Positions 42,596 to 51,390 of a stretch of 64,000 nt of DNA are shown here, in pieces. Origin of the DNA: JAGPDF01 sp050186295 (lineage in GTDB: Bacteria > Acidobacteriota > Thermoanaerobaculia > Multivoradales > JAGPDF01); assembly GCA_050186295.1 (NCBI GenBank), contig JBFWYP010000002.1, positions 1-64,000 of the forward strand, given 5' to 3'. The stretch's first letter is position 1. The number at the start of each line of letters is the position of its first letter. The position numbers were made by a program, and so were the translations under genes. The notes under the pieces are model-generated. The model did not search any database, was not told the DNA's origin, and saw only the letters and a program-made list of their open reading frames with translations.

Positions 42596-43726
42596 TCAGC
42601 CGTTCGGGTCGTGCAGCCCGGCGAGCCGCTCAGGACCGAACGCCTTGCGGCCGCCGCGCAGGAGCTTGCGATCCTCGATCGCCGACTGCTGGAGGACCCG
42701 CGCCATGTCCACGGCCCGCGCCGCGAGCTCGCGGGCGGCGTCGTGGAGCTCGGGTGAGTCGCGGACCGAAGCGATGTTCCTCTCCATGTCCTCGGCGTCC
42801 CAGCCGCGCGAGTGCGCGATGTACGGATACTGCGGGAAGACGCAGCCCAGCTCGGCGTAGAAGCCGAGCATCTGGCCGGCCACCGCCTGCACGTTGTCCT
42901 GGCCGCCGGTGATGATGAACGCCGCGACCTTGTTCTTGAGCAGGACCCGGTTGTGGAGGGTGATCTGGTTCTGGATGCAGTTCATCCGCTCGACCATCTT
43001 GAAGTAGAGCGACGAGGCCGAACCCCAGCGGATCGGCGTGGCGACCAGGATGACGTCGGCCCAGTGGACGATCGCCTCGTAGACCTGGTCGAGCTGATCC
43101 TCCGGATCCATCTGCGTGATCGAGCAGGGCCAGGTGCAGGCGCGCGCGCTCTTCGAGTAGTAGCCCTCGCAGGCGCGGAACCGGAGATCGTTCAGCTTGA
43201 TCATCCGGTGCTCGCAGTCGAGCTTCTCGCCGGTATGACCGAGCGCCGCCTGCAGCAGCTCGTCCGAGGTCGAGAAGCGCGGCAGATCGCGGTTCATCGC
43301 CGTGGTCGAGATCCCGACGACGCGGATCGGACCGGGCGCGCGCTCCGGTTTCCGCGCCAGCGGGTTCGGCTCGTGCGGCAGTTTGTTGCGCGTGGTCCTG
43401 GGCTCGAGGTCGACGAAGAGGTGTCCGTCGCGCTCCTCCACCGCGAAACCGGGAACCCGGTCGTCCTCGAAGCCGGGCTCGCCGAAGCCGGTCCGGCAGT
43501 GGAACTTCCAGCCGTGCCAGGGGCAGACGACGTAGTCGCCGTCGAGCGTTCCGTCGCCCAGCGGCCCGCCGACGTGGTTGCAGATCCCCGAGATCGCGCC
43601 GAACTTCCCGTCCTTCCAGGTGATCGCGAGCTTCGTCCGTTCGACCGTCACCGCCTGCACCGGCGCGCTGCGGAAGCGCTCGGCCGGGCCCAGGTCCACC
43701 CACCGCGCGGAGCCTTTCTCGCTCAT
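42596..43726 (-). CDS. Rieske [2Fe-2S] domain fused to flavodoxin-like NADPH-dependent FMN reductase domain
   Basis: A 376-residue cytoplasmic protein starting at ATG 43726. Residues 1-110 are a Rieske domain with ligands in ICNHVGGPLGDG (Cys, His) and CPWHGWKF (Cys, His). After a linker of about 20 residues, residues 135-345 match flavodoxin-like FMN reductases: RVVGISTTAMN, then ILVATPIRWGSASSLYFKMVERM and AAFIITGGQDNVQAVAGQML. The fusion would join an iron-sulfur centre and a flavin in one small soluble chain; NAD(P)H may be donor. Three extra Cys (ACEGYY...CTWPC) lie in the flavodoxin part. Convergent with iorB, 7 bases away. Confidence 0.88.
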   Translation of the reverse strand: MSEKGSARWVDLGPAERFRSAPVQAVTVERTKLAITWKDGKFGAISGICNHVGGPLGDGTLDGDYVVCPWHGWKFHCRTGFGEPGFEDDRVPGFAVEERDGHLFVDLEPRTTRNKLPHEPNPLARKPERAPGPIRVVGISTTAMNRDLPRFSTSDELLQAALGHTGEKLDCEHRMIKLNDLRFRACEGYYSKSARACTWPCSITQMDPEDQLDQVYEAIVHWADVILVATPIRWGSASSLYFKMVERMNCIQNQITLHNRVLLKNKVAAFIITGGQDNVQAVAGQMLGFYAELGCVFPQYPYIAHSRGWDAEDMERNIASVRDSPELHDAARELAARAVDMARVLQQSAIEDRKLLRGGRKAFGPERLAGLHDPNG

Positions 43727-43825
43727 GACACCCCTTTCGATTCGGCAATGGTAGGCCGGTTTCCGATCCGGGGGGAAGTGGGTCCAAGTAGCATGACCAC
43801 GATTCTGGCCTGGAAGGAGACCGGA

Positions 43826-44401
43826 ATGACCGAACCCGCGGCCGAGCGCGACGCCGACGAAGCGGCGCTCGAACATCGGCTCTTCACCGAGCTCCGGGAG
43901 GGCAGCCGCGAAGCTGCCGAGCGTCTCGTCGACGCCACGTACAAGAAGGTCTACGCCGCGCTGCTCCGGCTCTGTGGCGACCCGGACGAGGCCGCCGACC
44001 TCACCCAGGAGACCTACCGCAAGGCGTGGAGATCGCTCGGCGACTTCCGCTCCGCCTCCCGGGTCTCGACCTGGCTCTTCCGGATCGCCTACAACACCTT
44101 CCTCAACGCCCATCGCCGGCCGCTGCGGATCGTGCCGATGGAGCCGGTCGTCGAAGCGACCGCGGTCGACACCGGCCCGCCCCCCGACGTCGAGGCGGCA
44201 CGCCACGAGCGCGAATCGCGGATCCGCAAGGCGGTCCTGTCGCTGCCCGAAGAGTTGCGCTTCCCGGTGACCGCCCACTACTGGAACGACGTCCCGGTCT
44301 CCGACATCGCCGAAATTCTGCAGCTCACCCCGCAGGCCGTCCGCAAGCGGCTGCGTCGCGCCCACGAGGCGATCGCCGCCGCTCTGGAGGTTTCCCGATG
44401 A
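43826..44401 (+). CDS. ECF-type sigma-70 factor
   Basis: A 191-residue sigma factor with region 2 (about 20-90; GDPDEAADLTQETYRKAWRSLGDFRSASRVSTWLFRIAYNTF) and region 4 (about 130-185; LPEELRFPVTAHYWNDVPVSDIAEIL and TPQAVRKRLRRAHEAI). ATG 43826 is chosen because AAGGAGA lies just upstream; ATG 43793 is an alternative. Its TGA overlaps the start of the vWA protein gene (ATGA), whose N-terminus resembles an anti-sigma cytoplasmic segment. Confidence 0.92.
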   Translation: MTEPAAERDADEAALEHRLFTELREGSREAAERLVDATYKKVYAALLRLCGDPDEAADLTQETYRKAWRSLGDFRSASRVSTWLFRIAYNTFLNAHRRPLRIVPMEPVVEATAVDTGPPPDVEAARHERESRIRKAVLSLPEELRFPVTAHYWNDVPVSDIAEILQLTPQAVRKRLRRAHEAIAAALEVSR

Positions 44402-46596
44402 ACGCCCCCCGCACTCCGCAGCACGAATCCGACCTCGAGCGCGAGCTGCGCTCGATTCCCGACGCCGAGCCGCCCGCCGGCCTCGCCGCGAGGATCAAGC
44501 TCGAGATCCCGGCCGCGGACGAGCTGCGCGGCGCTGCCGGATCCGCGCCGAGCGCTTCGCACCGCACCCCCTGGCTGCGGCTCGCCGCCACGCTCGCCTT
44601 CGCCGCCGTCGCCGCGACGGTCGCCTGGCGGACGATCGAAGCGCGGCGCGACACCGGACCGGGCGGGCTCCTACCGTCCCCTCCGGCTTCGGCGCCGGCG
44701 CAGGTCGCGCCCCGTGAGCTCGAGGAGAACGCAGTGCCGTCCGGCGACAGGGACCGGGACGCAAGGCACGACGCGCCGGTCGACGACCGGTCCGTGCAGA
44801 GCGCCGTGCCGCCGCAGGACGAGCTCGGCAAGGTCGCAGTCGCCGAACCCAAGGCCGTCCGAGAGAAGGCGCGATACGAGAACCCGGCGTTCGCGGTGCC
44901 GGCGGAACCCGCTCCCGCACTGCGCGAACAGGAGGTCGCCGCCTCGTCCGCGCCCGCTTCCGTCGTCCAGCCGGCCGCGATTCCCGAAGCCGCCGAAAAG
45001 TCGACGCCCGGCGTCCGTGGCGGTGCGGCCGGTGCCGTGCGACCGGCGCCGCCCGCCCGGCAGATGGCGAAGCCGACCTCGCGGATGGACGAGGAGCGGT
45101 TCGCACGGCAGAACGAGCTGCGCGAGGAGGTCGACGTGACGGGCCATGTCCGTGACTCGTCGAGCTCGTACTCCGCCTCGGCGACGGCGCGCGAGCCGGA
45201 CACGATGATCTTCCGCGACGCCGGGACGCACCGCTTCGTGCTCGCGGCCGACGATCCGTTCTCGACCTTCGCGCTCGACGTCGACACCGGCTCGTACACC
45301 CTGGCGCGCTCCTACATCGAGCGCGGCCTGCTGCCGCCGGCCGCCGCGATCCGGATCGAGGAGTTCGTCAACGCCATGCCGTACCGCGATCCCGCCCCGC
45401 GCCGGGAGGAGTTCGCGCTCGTCGCGGAAGGGGCCGCTTCGCCCTACCCCGACGCCGCCGGACTCCAGCTCCTGCGCTTCGCGGTCAAGGCGCGCGAGGT
45501 CGACCAGTCCGATCGCAAGCCGGCGAACCTCACCTTCGTGGTCGACGTCTCCGGCTCGATGAATCGCGAGAACCGGCTCGGCCTGGTGAAGCGGTCGCTC
45601 GGCCTGCTCCTCGACGAGCTCACCCCCGAGGACCGCGTGGCGCTCGCCGTCTACGGCAGCCAGGCGGAGGTGCTCCTGCGGCCGACGCGCGACCACGCGG
45701 CGATCCGGGCGGCGATCGACCGGCTCGCCCCCGGCGGATCGACCAACGCCGAAGCCGGCCTGCGCGTCGCCTACGAGCTCGCCGACGAAGCGTGGGAACG
45801 CGGCGCGATCAACCGCATCGTCCTCTGCTCGGACGGCGTCGCCAATGTCGGCGCGACCGGCCCCGAGACGATCCTCGCGCGCATCGGAGAGGAGGCGCGC
45901 AAGGGGATCCAGCTCACCACGATCGGTTTCGGCATGGGCAACTACAACGACGCCCTGATGGAGAAGCTCGCCGACGCCGGCGACGGCAGCTACCACTACG
46001 TCGACGGCATCGACGAGGCGCGGCGCGTCTTCGTCGAGAACCTGACCGGCACGCTGCAGACCGTCGCGAAGGACGCCAAGATCCAGGTCGAGTTCGACCC
46101 CGCGTCGGTGCTGCGCTGGCGCCTTCTCGGCTACGAGAACCGCGACGTCGCCGATCGCGACTTCCGCAACGACGCGGTCGACGCCGGCGAAGTCGGTGCC
46201 GGCCAGTCCGCCACGGCGCTCTACGAGATCCGTCTCCAGGAGGGGGTGCGGAGCGGCGACCGGATCGCCACGCTGCGGCTGCGCTGGAAGAGCGTCGACG
46301 GCCGCCGGGTGCTGGAAGCGCACCGCGAGCTCACCGCCGGCGACATCGAGCGCCACCTGCACCGCGGCAACCGCGACCTGCGGCTGGCGGCCGTCGCCGC
46401 GATGTTCGCCGAGCGTCTCAAGTCGACCCGCGCCGGGATCGAGGTCTCCTGGCCGGCCCTCACGGCGCTCTCCGGCGAGCTCCGCGACGAATTCCCGCGC
46501 GACGCCGGCGTGCGCGATCTCGACGAGCTGATCCGCCGCGCGTCCCGCCTCTCCCCTGCCGCCGACGACGACGGCAACGGCCGCCTCGACGAATGA
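44398..46596 (+). CDS. YfbK-like von Willebrand factor A protein, possible anti-sigma fusion
   Basis: A 732-residue protein. The first 55 residues are acidic and helical (ESDLERELRSIPDAEPPAGLAARI), like short anti-sigma segments; one helix follows (about 62-78). A Pro/Ala-rich periplasmic linker leads to the YfbK N-terminal domain (DPFSTFALDVDTGSYTLARSYI), a vWA domain (about 375-560) with the MIDAS motif VDVSGSMN, and a C-terminal DUF3520-type domain. The vWA site should bind a metal and a ligand. Being co-translated with an ECF sigma factor, the protein may hold the sigma factor at the membrane and release it on a periplasmic signal; this role is inference. Confidence 0.87.
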   Translation: MNAPRTPQHESDLERELRSIPDAEPPAGLAARIKLEIPAADELRGAAGSAPSASHRTPWLRLAATLAFAAVAATVAWRTIEARRDTGPGGLLPSPPASAPAQVAPRELEENAVPSGDRDRDARHDAPVDDRSVQSAVPPQDELGKVAVAEPKAVREKARYENPAFAVPAEPAPALREQEVAASSAPASVVQPAAIPEAAEKSTPGVRGGAAGAVRPAPPARQMAKPTSRMDEERFARQNELREEVDVTGHVRDSSSSYSASATAREPDTMIFRDAGTHRFVLAADDPFSTFALDVDTGSYTLARSYIERGLLPPAAAIRIEEFVNAMPYRDPAPRREEFALVAEGAASPYPDAAGLQLLRFAVKAREVDQSDRKPANLTFVVDVSGSMNRENRLGLVKRSLGLLLDELTPEDRVALAVYGSQAEVLLRPTRDHAAIRAAIDRLAPGGSTNAEAGLRVAYELADEAWERGAINRIVLCSDGVANVGATGPETILARIGEEARKGIQLTTIGFGMGNYNDALMEKLADAGDGSYHYVDGIDEARRVFVENLTGTLQTVAKDAKIQVEFDPASVLRWRLLGYENRDVADRDFRNDAVDAGEVGAGQSATALYEIRLQEGVRSGDRIATLRLRWKSVDGRRVLEAHRELTAGDIERHLHRGNRDLRLAAVAAMFAERLKSTRAGIEVSWPALTALSGELRDEFPRDAGVRDLDELIRRASRLSPAADDDGNGRLDE

Positions 46597-46639
46597 ACCG
46601 GCGCCGGCCGGCGGTGCGGTGGCGCGATAGGCTCGCCGC

Positions 46640-48214
46640 CTGGATCTCCCGCACCGCCGCTCCGCCGCCTGGCTCGACTGGGCCCCGCTCCTCCCGGCGC
46701 TGCTCCTCTACACGGCGGCGATCGGCTGGGGCTGGGGCCCGGAACATCTCTGGAGCTGGGACGAAGCGACACCCGCCGCCGTCCTCGCGGCGCCGTACGG
46801 CGCCGAGCCGTCGTGGCCGGTCCGGTATCCGCTGCTCCATCGCGACCTGCTCCGCCTCCTGTTCGCGGCGACCGCTCCGTTGGCCCGCCTCGCCGGCGTC
46901 GCCCCGGGGGAAGCGACCCACCACCTCCTCTTCCTGGCCGGCCGTGCCCTCACCGTCCTGATGGCGCTCGCCACGCTCCGTCTCGCCTTCCTCACCGCGC
47001 GCGAGTGCGGATCGCGAGGGGCCGGACGGCTCGCCGCCTGGAGCTGGCTCGCGGTCCTGCCGCAGGTCTACTACGCCAAGTCGATGAATCTCGACGCGCC
47101 CTACCTTCTCTGGTCCGCGCTCGCGCTCCTCGCCTTCGTCCGCCTGCGCCGCGAGCCGACCGTCGCGCACGGTCTCGCCTTCGGCGGCGCCACCGCCGCC
47201 GCCCTCCTGACCAAGGACCAGGCGTTCGGACTGTTCCTGCTCCCCGGGCTCCTGCTGCTCGTCGAGAGCGTGCGGCGGAGCCGCGCCTCCGGCCGGATCG
47301 ACCGCGCGCTCCCCGCTGCGGTCGCGGTCGCGCTGGCCGCCGCGGCGGTGAGCTACCGGCTCTTCGGCGGCACCGGACTCCTCGTGCGACACCTCGACGA
47401 GCTCCTCGCCCATCCCGCCACGTTCGGATTCACGGCCCCGGGCCTCGGCACACCGCTCGGGCTGCTCGGGCTCACCGGCCGGCATCTCGCCTGGAGCTTC
47501 GGCCTTCCGCTCGTGCTGCTCGTCGCCGCGGCGATCGTCCACGGAATCGGCCGCGAGTGGCGCGGCTCCCGGGAGGGGGCCCGGCCCCTGACCGTCCTGC
47601 TGCTCTTTCCGCTCTCCTATCTCCTCGCGACGCTGCTGCCGCTCGGCTACCAGTACGACCGCTTCCTGCTGCCGGTGCTCTACGTCCTCGTGGTGGCCGC
47701 AGCGGCTGCCGGCGACCGCTGGCTCGGCGAGCGCCCGTCACGGCGGCTCCGCGCCGCTCTCACGGTCGCCCTGGGGTTGGCGATCGGTTGGGGCGTGGCT
47801 CGTGCCGTGGCGGTCGACGCGGCGATGATCGGTGACCGGAGGGTCGCGGTCGAACGCGAGACGCGCGGCACACGGCGGCTCGCGATCTTCCGCCACGAAG
47901 TCCGCCCGCCGCAGCGCTTCGACCGGTTCCGCGTCGAGCACGGCGGAGCGATCCCGCCGGCGCGGCTCGATCCGTATCCGGTGGTGGTGATCCCCGCCGC
48001 GGATCTCGGCGAACGTGCGCTGTCGACGCTCGCGACGGAGCTCCGGGGGGGACTCTGCGGCTTCCGCCCGGCGCGCCCCGACCTCGCACGTCCGTCCCCG
48101 CTCCGCAGCTTCCCCGGCTTTCGCGGCGTCCTCTCGAACCTCGACGAGATCGATCCGCCGCTGCTGCTCTTCGTGCGGGAGCCGCCGCTCGCTCCCTGCG
48201 GCACCGGCTCCTAG
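46640..48214 (+). CDS. PMT/ArnT-like (GT39/GT83) membrane glycosyltransferase, non-canonical start
   Basis: A protein of about 524 residues with 10-12 helices. The first extracytoplasmic loop holds SWDEATPA, the position of the catalytic Asp in PMT-type enzymes, and the chain continues with YAKSMNLDAPYLLWSALAL and GGATAAALLTKDQAFGLFLLP. These enzymes transfer sugar from a lipid carrier to a periplasmic acceptor. The frame opens after TAG 46628 and has no ATG, GTG or TTG until TTG 46880, which would remove the catalytic loop; CTG 46640 is therefore used here. A sequence error near 46600-46640 joining ATG 46593 (ATGA with the vWA stop) is an alternative. The end overlaps plsC on the other strand. 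Confidence 0.75.
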   Translation: MDLPHRRSAAWLDWAPLLPALLLYTAAIGWGWGPEHLWSWDEATPAAVLAAPYGAEPSWPVRYPLLHRDLLRLLFAATAPLARLAGVAPGEATHHLLFLAGRALTVLMALATLRLAFLTARECGSRGAGRLAAWSWLAVLPQVYYAKSMNLDAPYLLWSALALLAFVRLRREPTVAHGLAFGGATAAALLTKDQAFGLFLLPGLLLLVESVRRSRASGRIDRALPAAVAVALAAAAVSYRLFGGTGLLVRHLDELLAHPATFGFTAPGLGTPLGLLGLTGRHLAWSFGLPLVLLVAAAIVHGIGREWRGSREGARPLTVLLLFPLSYLLATLLPLGYQYDRFLLPVLYVLVVAAAAAGDRWLGERPSRRLRAALTVALGLAIGWGVARAVAVDAAMIGDRRVAVERETRGTRRLAIFRHEVRPPQRFDRFRVEHGGAIPPARLDPYPVVVIPAADLGERALSTLATELRGGLCGFRPARPDLARPSPLRSFPGFRGVLSNLDEIDPPLLLFVREPPLAPCGTGS

Positions 48215-49074
48215 CGGAAACGGTCCGGCGCCTTGCGCAGCACCGCCGGAAGCGATTCGGGATCCTCGTGACGCAGTCGCAGGAGGCGCTCGACCTCCTC
48301 GCGCTCGACGAACGGCAGGAAGCGGGACGCCACCTCGCGCTGCAGATCGGCGGCGAGGCGCTTGCGGTCGTCGGCGGCGAACGGCTCGTCTCCGAAGTGC
48401 AGCGAGGCCTCGACCCGCGACAACGCCAGGAAGTTCTTCAGATGCTCGCCGAGCGGCATGTCGCCCCACCAGCCGACCGAGAGGTGCGCCGGCATCTCCC
48501 CCTCCGCCACCCGGTAGTTGATCGTCACGTGATGGACCGGCCGGCCCACGCCGGCAGCGAGCTCGAGCAGCGACGAGCGGAACGGCAGCACGCCGTCGCC
48601 GGGTCCCGAGGTCCCCTCGGGGAAGATCACCACCCCCTGGCGGGCCGCGAGCGCCGCCTCGATCCGGCGCAGGATCTCCGGCAGCTTCCGCTTCATCCGG
48701 CGATCGATGAAGATCGTGTTCACCGAACGGCAGATCGCACCGAAGACCGGCCAGCCGTCGATCTCCGCTTTGGCGACGAAGACGCAGGGCAGACTGGTGC
48801 CGAGCACGAGGATGTCGATGTAGGAGAGATGGTTCGACACCAGCAGGAACGGCGGCGCCGGCGCCGTCCCCTGCCGTTCGACCCGGACGCCGAAGATCCG
48901 GCAGAGCGCCCGCGACCAGAGCTGGAAGGCGGCTCCCTGGCCGCGCACTCGCGCCGTCGGCGACACGATCCCGAGCGCGCCCGAAGCGAGCGCCAGGAGA
49001 TAGGAGAACAGGGTCACCGCCGCAGCGGCGGCGAGACGCACGGCGGCGCGGACGCCGCGGAGAAATCGCCTCAC
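48211..49074 (-). CDS. 1-acyl-sn-glycerol-3-phosphate acyltransferase (PlsC-like)
   Basis: A 287-residue membrane-associated enzyme starting at GTG 49074 (GTGA overlap with the upstream gene). One N-terminal helix (about 10-30) precedes the acyltransferase motifs: SNHLSYIDIL (His-x4-Asp) and FPEGTSG. It would convert lysophosphatidate to phosphatidate; related enzymes acylate other lipids. It is last of a four-gene set with a ferric-reductase/Rieske protein. Confidence 0.9.
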   Translation of the reverse strand: MRRFLRGVRAAVRLAAAAAVTLFSYLLALASGALGIVSPTARVRGQGAAFQLWSRALCRIFGVRVERQGTAPAPPFLLVSNHLSYIDILVLGTSLPCVFVAKAEIDGWPVFGAICRSVNTIFIDRRMKRKLPEILRRIEAALAARQGVVIFPEGTSGPGDGVLPFRSSLLELAAGVGRPVHHVTINYRVAEGEMPAHLSVGWWGDMPLGEHLKNFLALSRVEASLHFGDEPFAADDRKRLAADLQREVASRFLPFVEREEVERLLRLRHEDPESLPAVLRKAPDRFR

Positions 49075-50903
49075 TCTCCGACCCTGCGGATCGCGCCCGG
49101 ATCGAAGGTGAAGCGGAGGCCACCGGGCGCGGAGGTCACCTCGCCCTCCACTTCGACCGGCTCCGCCACGTAGTCGAGGATCCGGTCGGCGAGCGGCGCG
49201 CCGTCCGCCGCGGCGAGCCAGAGCCGTACGATCCGTTCCGGCTCCCCCGTCGAGCGCATCACGAAGAGCGGCGGCGAGCCGCCGGAGATGCAGCGCACCG
49301 CGCAGTCGCGATGCGCCTTGCCGCTCCCCGGCTTCATCACGCCGAGGTAGCACTTCGAGTCGACGATCTCGCCGCGCAGCCGGAATCGTCCGAGCGCCCG
49401 CGGGGCCGCGGAATCGCCGCCCGTCGCGGCCGGACCGCGATCCAAGAAGCCGGCGACTTCGAGCATCCCGAGCCCGTCGCGCTCGATCCGGTGTCCGCGG
49501 ACCTCGACCGTCCGGCCGGCGAGCTCCGCCAGCCCGGCGGGCGGACCGTGTTTTCCCTCGCCGACGAGGGCGAGGAATCCGTTCACTTCACCGTCGGACC
49601 GGCCGGAGTCGCCGGGCCGGATGCCGGGGACCGCGGCCGCCTGCGGAATCCCGCCCGTCACGACCGACTCGCGGGCGAACTCGAATCCGCCGGAGCCGAG
49701 CGGCCGCTGCGCGCTCGCGATCGCCGCGGCCAGCCCACCGAACCCCACGACGATCGTGATCGCGACCGCGCGCACGAATCGCACCAGCCCCGGCGGCACG
49801 GGGAGATAGCCGACGAAGAACTCGTCGCTGGCGGCAGATACGTCGCCTCTCGTGTTCGAGCTTTCCTGCGGGATCTCGACCGGCTCGACGTACGTCCCGG
49901 CCGGCTGCGGGCGCGGGTCGACGAAGACCCGGTCGCCGTCGACCAGACGCAGCCGGAAGGTCGGCACCCGCTCGGTGAACGGCGCCGGCGAACGGCCGTC
50001 CGCCGGACGGTACTGGTAGCCGTGCCACGGGCAGGTGATGCAGCCGTCGACGATCCGCCCTTCGCCGAGCGGGCCGTTCTGGTGCTGACAGACGTTCGAG
50101 ACCGCCGACAACTTCCCGTCGTGGCGGAAGATCGCGACGCGCTCTCCCGAGAGCGTCACGATCCTCGCCCGCTTCTCGCCGATGTCGGAGAGGCGGCACG
50201 CCTCGAGGTAGCCGTCCTGCAGCGTGCCCGCGAGCTCGCGGTCGAGCGCCCGGCCGCGCCAGCCGGCCGCGAGGTGCAGCCCCGCGAGCGTCGCCATGCC
50301 GAGCCCCAGGAGAACCGCTCCGGTCGGCGCGACCGCGTCCTGCAGGATGCCGAGCGCGACGTGTCCGACGAGCAGCGCGTAGGCGAAGTAGACCGCCATG
50401 TGCAGCCGCTTCCAGACCGGCGCCGACAGATTCGCCAGCCAGAAGTCGTGGCTCGTCGCCGCCATCAGGAAGAGGATCGCGAGCGCCGCGGCGCCGAGCG
50501 GCTGGAACGGAAAGTCGGCCAGGCTGGCGAAGCGCCTGTTGCTCACCAGCAGGCTGACGAGCGGATGGCGGTCGCCGAGCGCGTGGAACTGGAAGAGCGC
50601 CAGCCCGCCGTGCGCGGCCGCGCAGCAGAACATCGTGACGCCGAGGTGCCGGCGGTTCCAGAGCAGCGGCAGGAAGCGCCGGTCGAGTCGCGCGAGCGGA
50701 CCGATCGCCAGGACCAGGTGCAGCAGCAGGATCGCCACCGTCGCGAAGCCGCGGATCAGCAGCGTCTCGACCGTGATCTCCGGCCGCCGGACCAGGCTGA
50801 CCCCGACGAAGACCGCGAGGTAGAGCGCGATCGCCGCGGCGAGCGCGAGGTCGTATCGCCTCTTTCCCGGCGACCAGCCGACGGCGAGATAGCCCGCGCT
50901 CAT
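49071..50903 (-). CDS. Ferric-reductase-like membrane domain fused to Rieske domain and a secreted C-terminal domain
   Basis: A 610-residue protein. Residues 15-235 hold about seven helices with heme-type His pairs (CCAAAHGGLALFQFHALG, RLHMAVYFAYALLVGH) like FRE/YedZ. A Rieske domain (about 245-345) carries VCQHQNGPLGEG and TCPWHGYQ. One further helix (about 375-398) separates a C-terminal domain (about 420-610) with two modules and the segment DSKCYLGVMKPGSGKAHRDC, whose Cys/His residues may bind metal or heme. The protein would move electrons across the membrane from quinol or NAD(P)H. Stop and start overlap neighbours (ATGA/GTGA). The acceptor is unknown. Confidence 0.85.
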   Translation of the reverse strand: MSAGYLAVGWSPGKRRYDLALAAAIALYLAVFVGVSLVRRPEITVETLLIRGFATVAILLLHLVLAIGPLARLDRRFLPLLWNRRHLGVTMFCCAAAHGGLALFQFHALGDRHPLVSLLVSNRRFASLADFPFQPLGAAALAILFLMAATSHDFWLANLSAPVWKRLHMAVYFAYALLVGHVALGILQDAVAPTGAVLLGLGMATLAGLHLAAGWRGRALDRELAGTLQDGYLEACRLSDIGEKRARIVTLSGERVAIFRHDGKLSAVSNVCQHQNGPLGEGRIVDGCITCPWHGYQYRPADGRSPAPFTERVPTFRLRLVDGDRVFVDPRPQPAGTYVEPVEIPQESSNTRGDVSAASDEFFVGYLPVPPGLVRFVRAVAITIVVGFGGLAAAIASAQRPLGSGGFEFARESVVTGGIPQAAAVPGIRPGDSGRSDGEVNGFLALVGEGKHGPPAGLAELAGRTVEVRGHRIERDGLGMLEVAGFLDRGPAATGGDSAAPRALGRFRLRGEIVDSKCYLGVMKPGSGKAHRDCAVRCISGGSPPLFVMRSTGEPERIVRLWLAAADGAPLADRILDYVAEPVEVEGEVTSAPGGLRFTFDPGAIRRVGE

Positions 50904-51076
50904 CGCGGCGCCGCCGCGGCATCGTCGGCCGGCACGGCGTACGGCGCCAGCGGCTCGGGAATCGGCGCCCTGGCCGCCGGGTGCCGGGCGCGCAGCGCCG
51001 CGAACAGGAGGAGCGGCAGCAGCAGGGCGAGGGCGATCCAGACCGCCAGGTGGCGGCGCCGCAGGGCGCGGATCAC
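50900..51076 (-). CDS. Small one-helix membrane protein
   Basis: A 58-residue protein starting at GTG 51076. A basic N-terminus (VIRALRRRHLAV) is followed by one helix (about 12-30) and a Pro/Ala-rich periplasmic tail. It overlaps the genes before and after by four bases (GTGA, ATGA). Its place directly before the ferric-reductase/Rieske gene suggests a subunit or assembly factor. Confidence 0.72.
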   Translation of the reverse strand: MIRALRRRHLAVWIALALLLPLLLFAALRARHPAARAPIPEPLAPYAVPADDAAAAPR

Positions 51077-51336
51077 GGCAAGCTCCGGGCGGCGCGACGG
51101 TGCGCGTTCGACTCCGCCGGCGGCGGCGCTCCCCGCACCCACCGCCGGAGCAGCAGCGGCCAGAGGGCCACTGCTCCCGGCAGGACGATCAGCCGGAATC
51201 CCCGGGAGGCGCCGCGCGCCGCGGGATCGATCCGCTCGATTCCGCGCACCACGAACGGAACGGCGAAGAGCAGGCCGGCCAGGGCGTAGAGCTCCAGCAG
51301 GCGTACGAACCAGACCGCGAACGTCTCGAAGTTCAG
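51073..51336 (-). CDS. Small two-helix membrane protein, CTG start
   Basis: An 87-residue protein with two helices (about 5-27 FAVWFVRLLELYALAGLLFAVP and 46-62 FRLIVLPGAVALWPLLL). No ATG, GTG or TTG is in frame upstream of the first helix; CTG 51336 has GGGAGG 6 bases upstream, so it is taken as the start. The stop overlaps the next gene (GTGA). It is the first gene of the ferric-reductase/Rieske operon, 54 bases after the SSP411-type gene. Real by operon logic and membrane pattern; no database family recognised. Confidence 0.65.
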   Translation of the reverse strand: MNFETFAVWFVRLLELYALAGLLFAVPFVVRGIERIDPAARGASRGFRLIVLPGAVALWPLLLRRWVRGAPPPAESNAHRRAARSLP

Positions 51337-51390
51337 GCAACCCTCCCGAAGTCGATCGACCGTTGGATGCGGGACACGGAGGCCGGTTTC

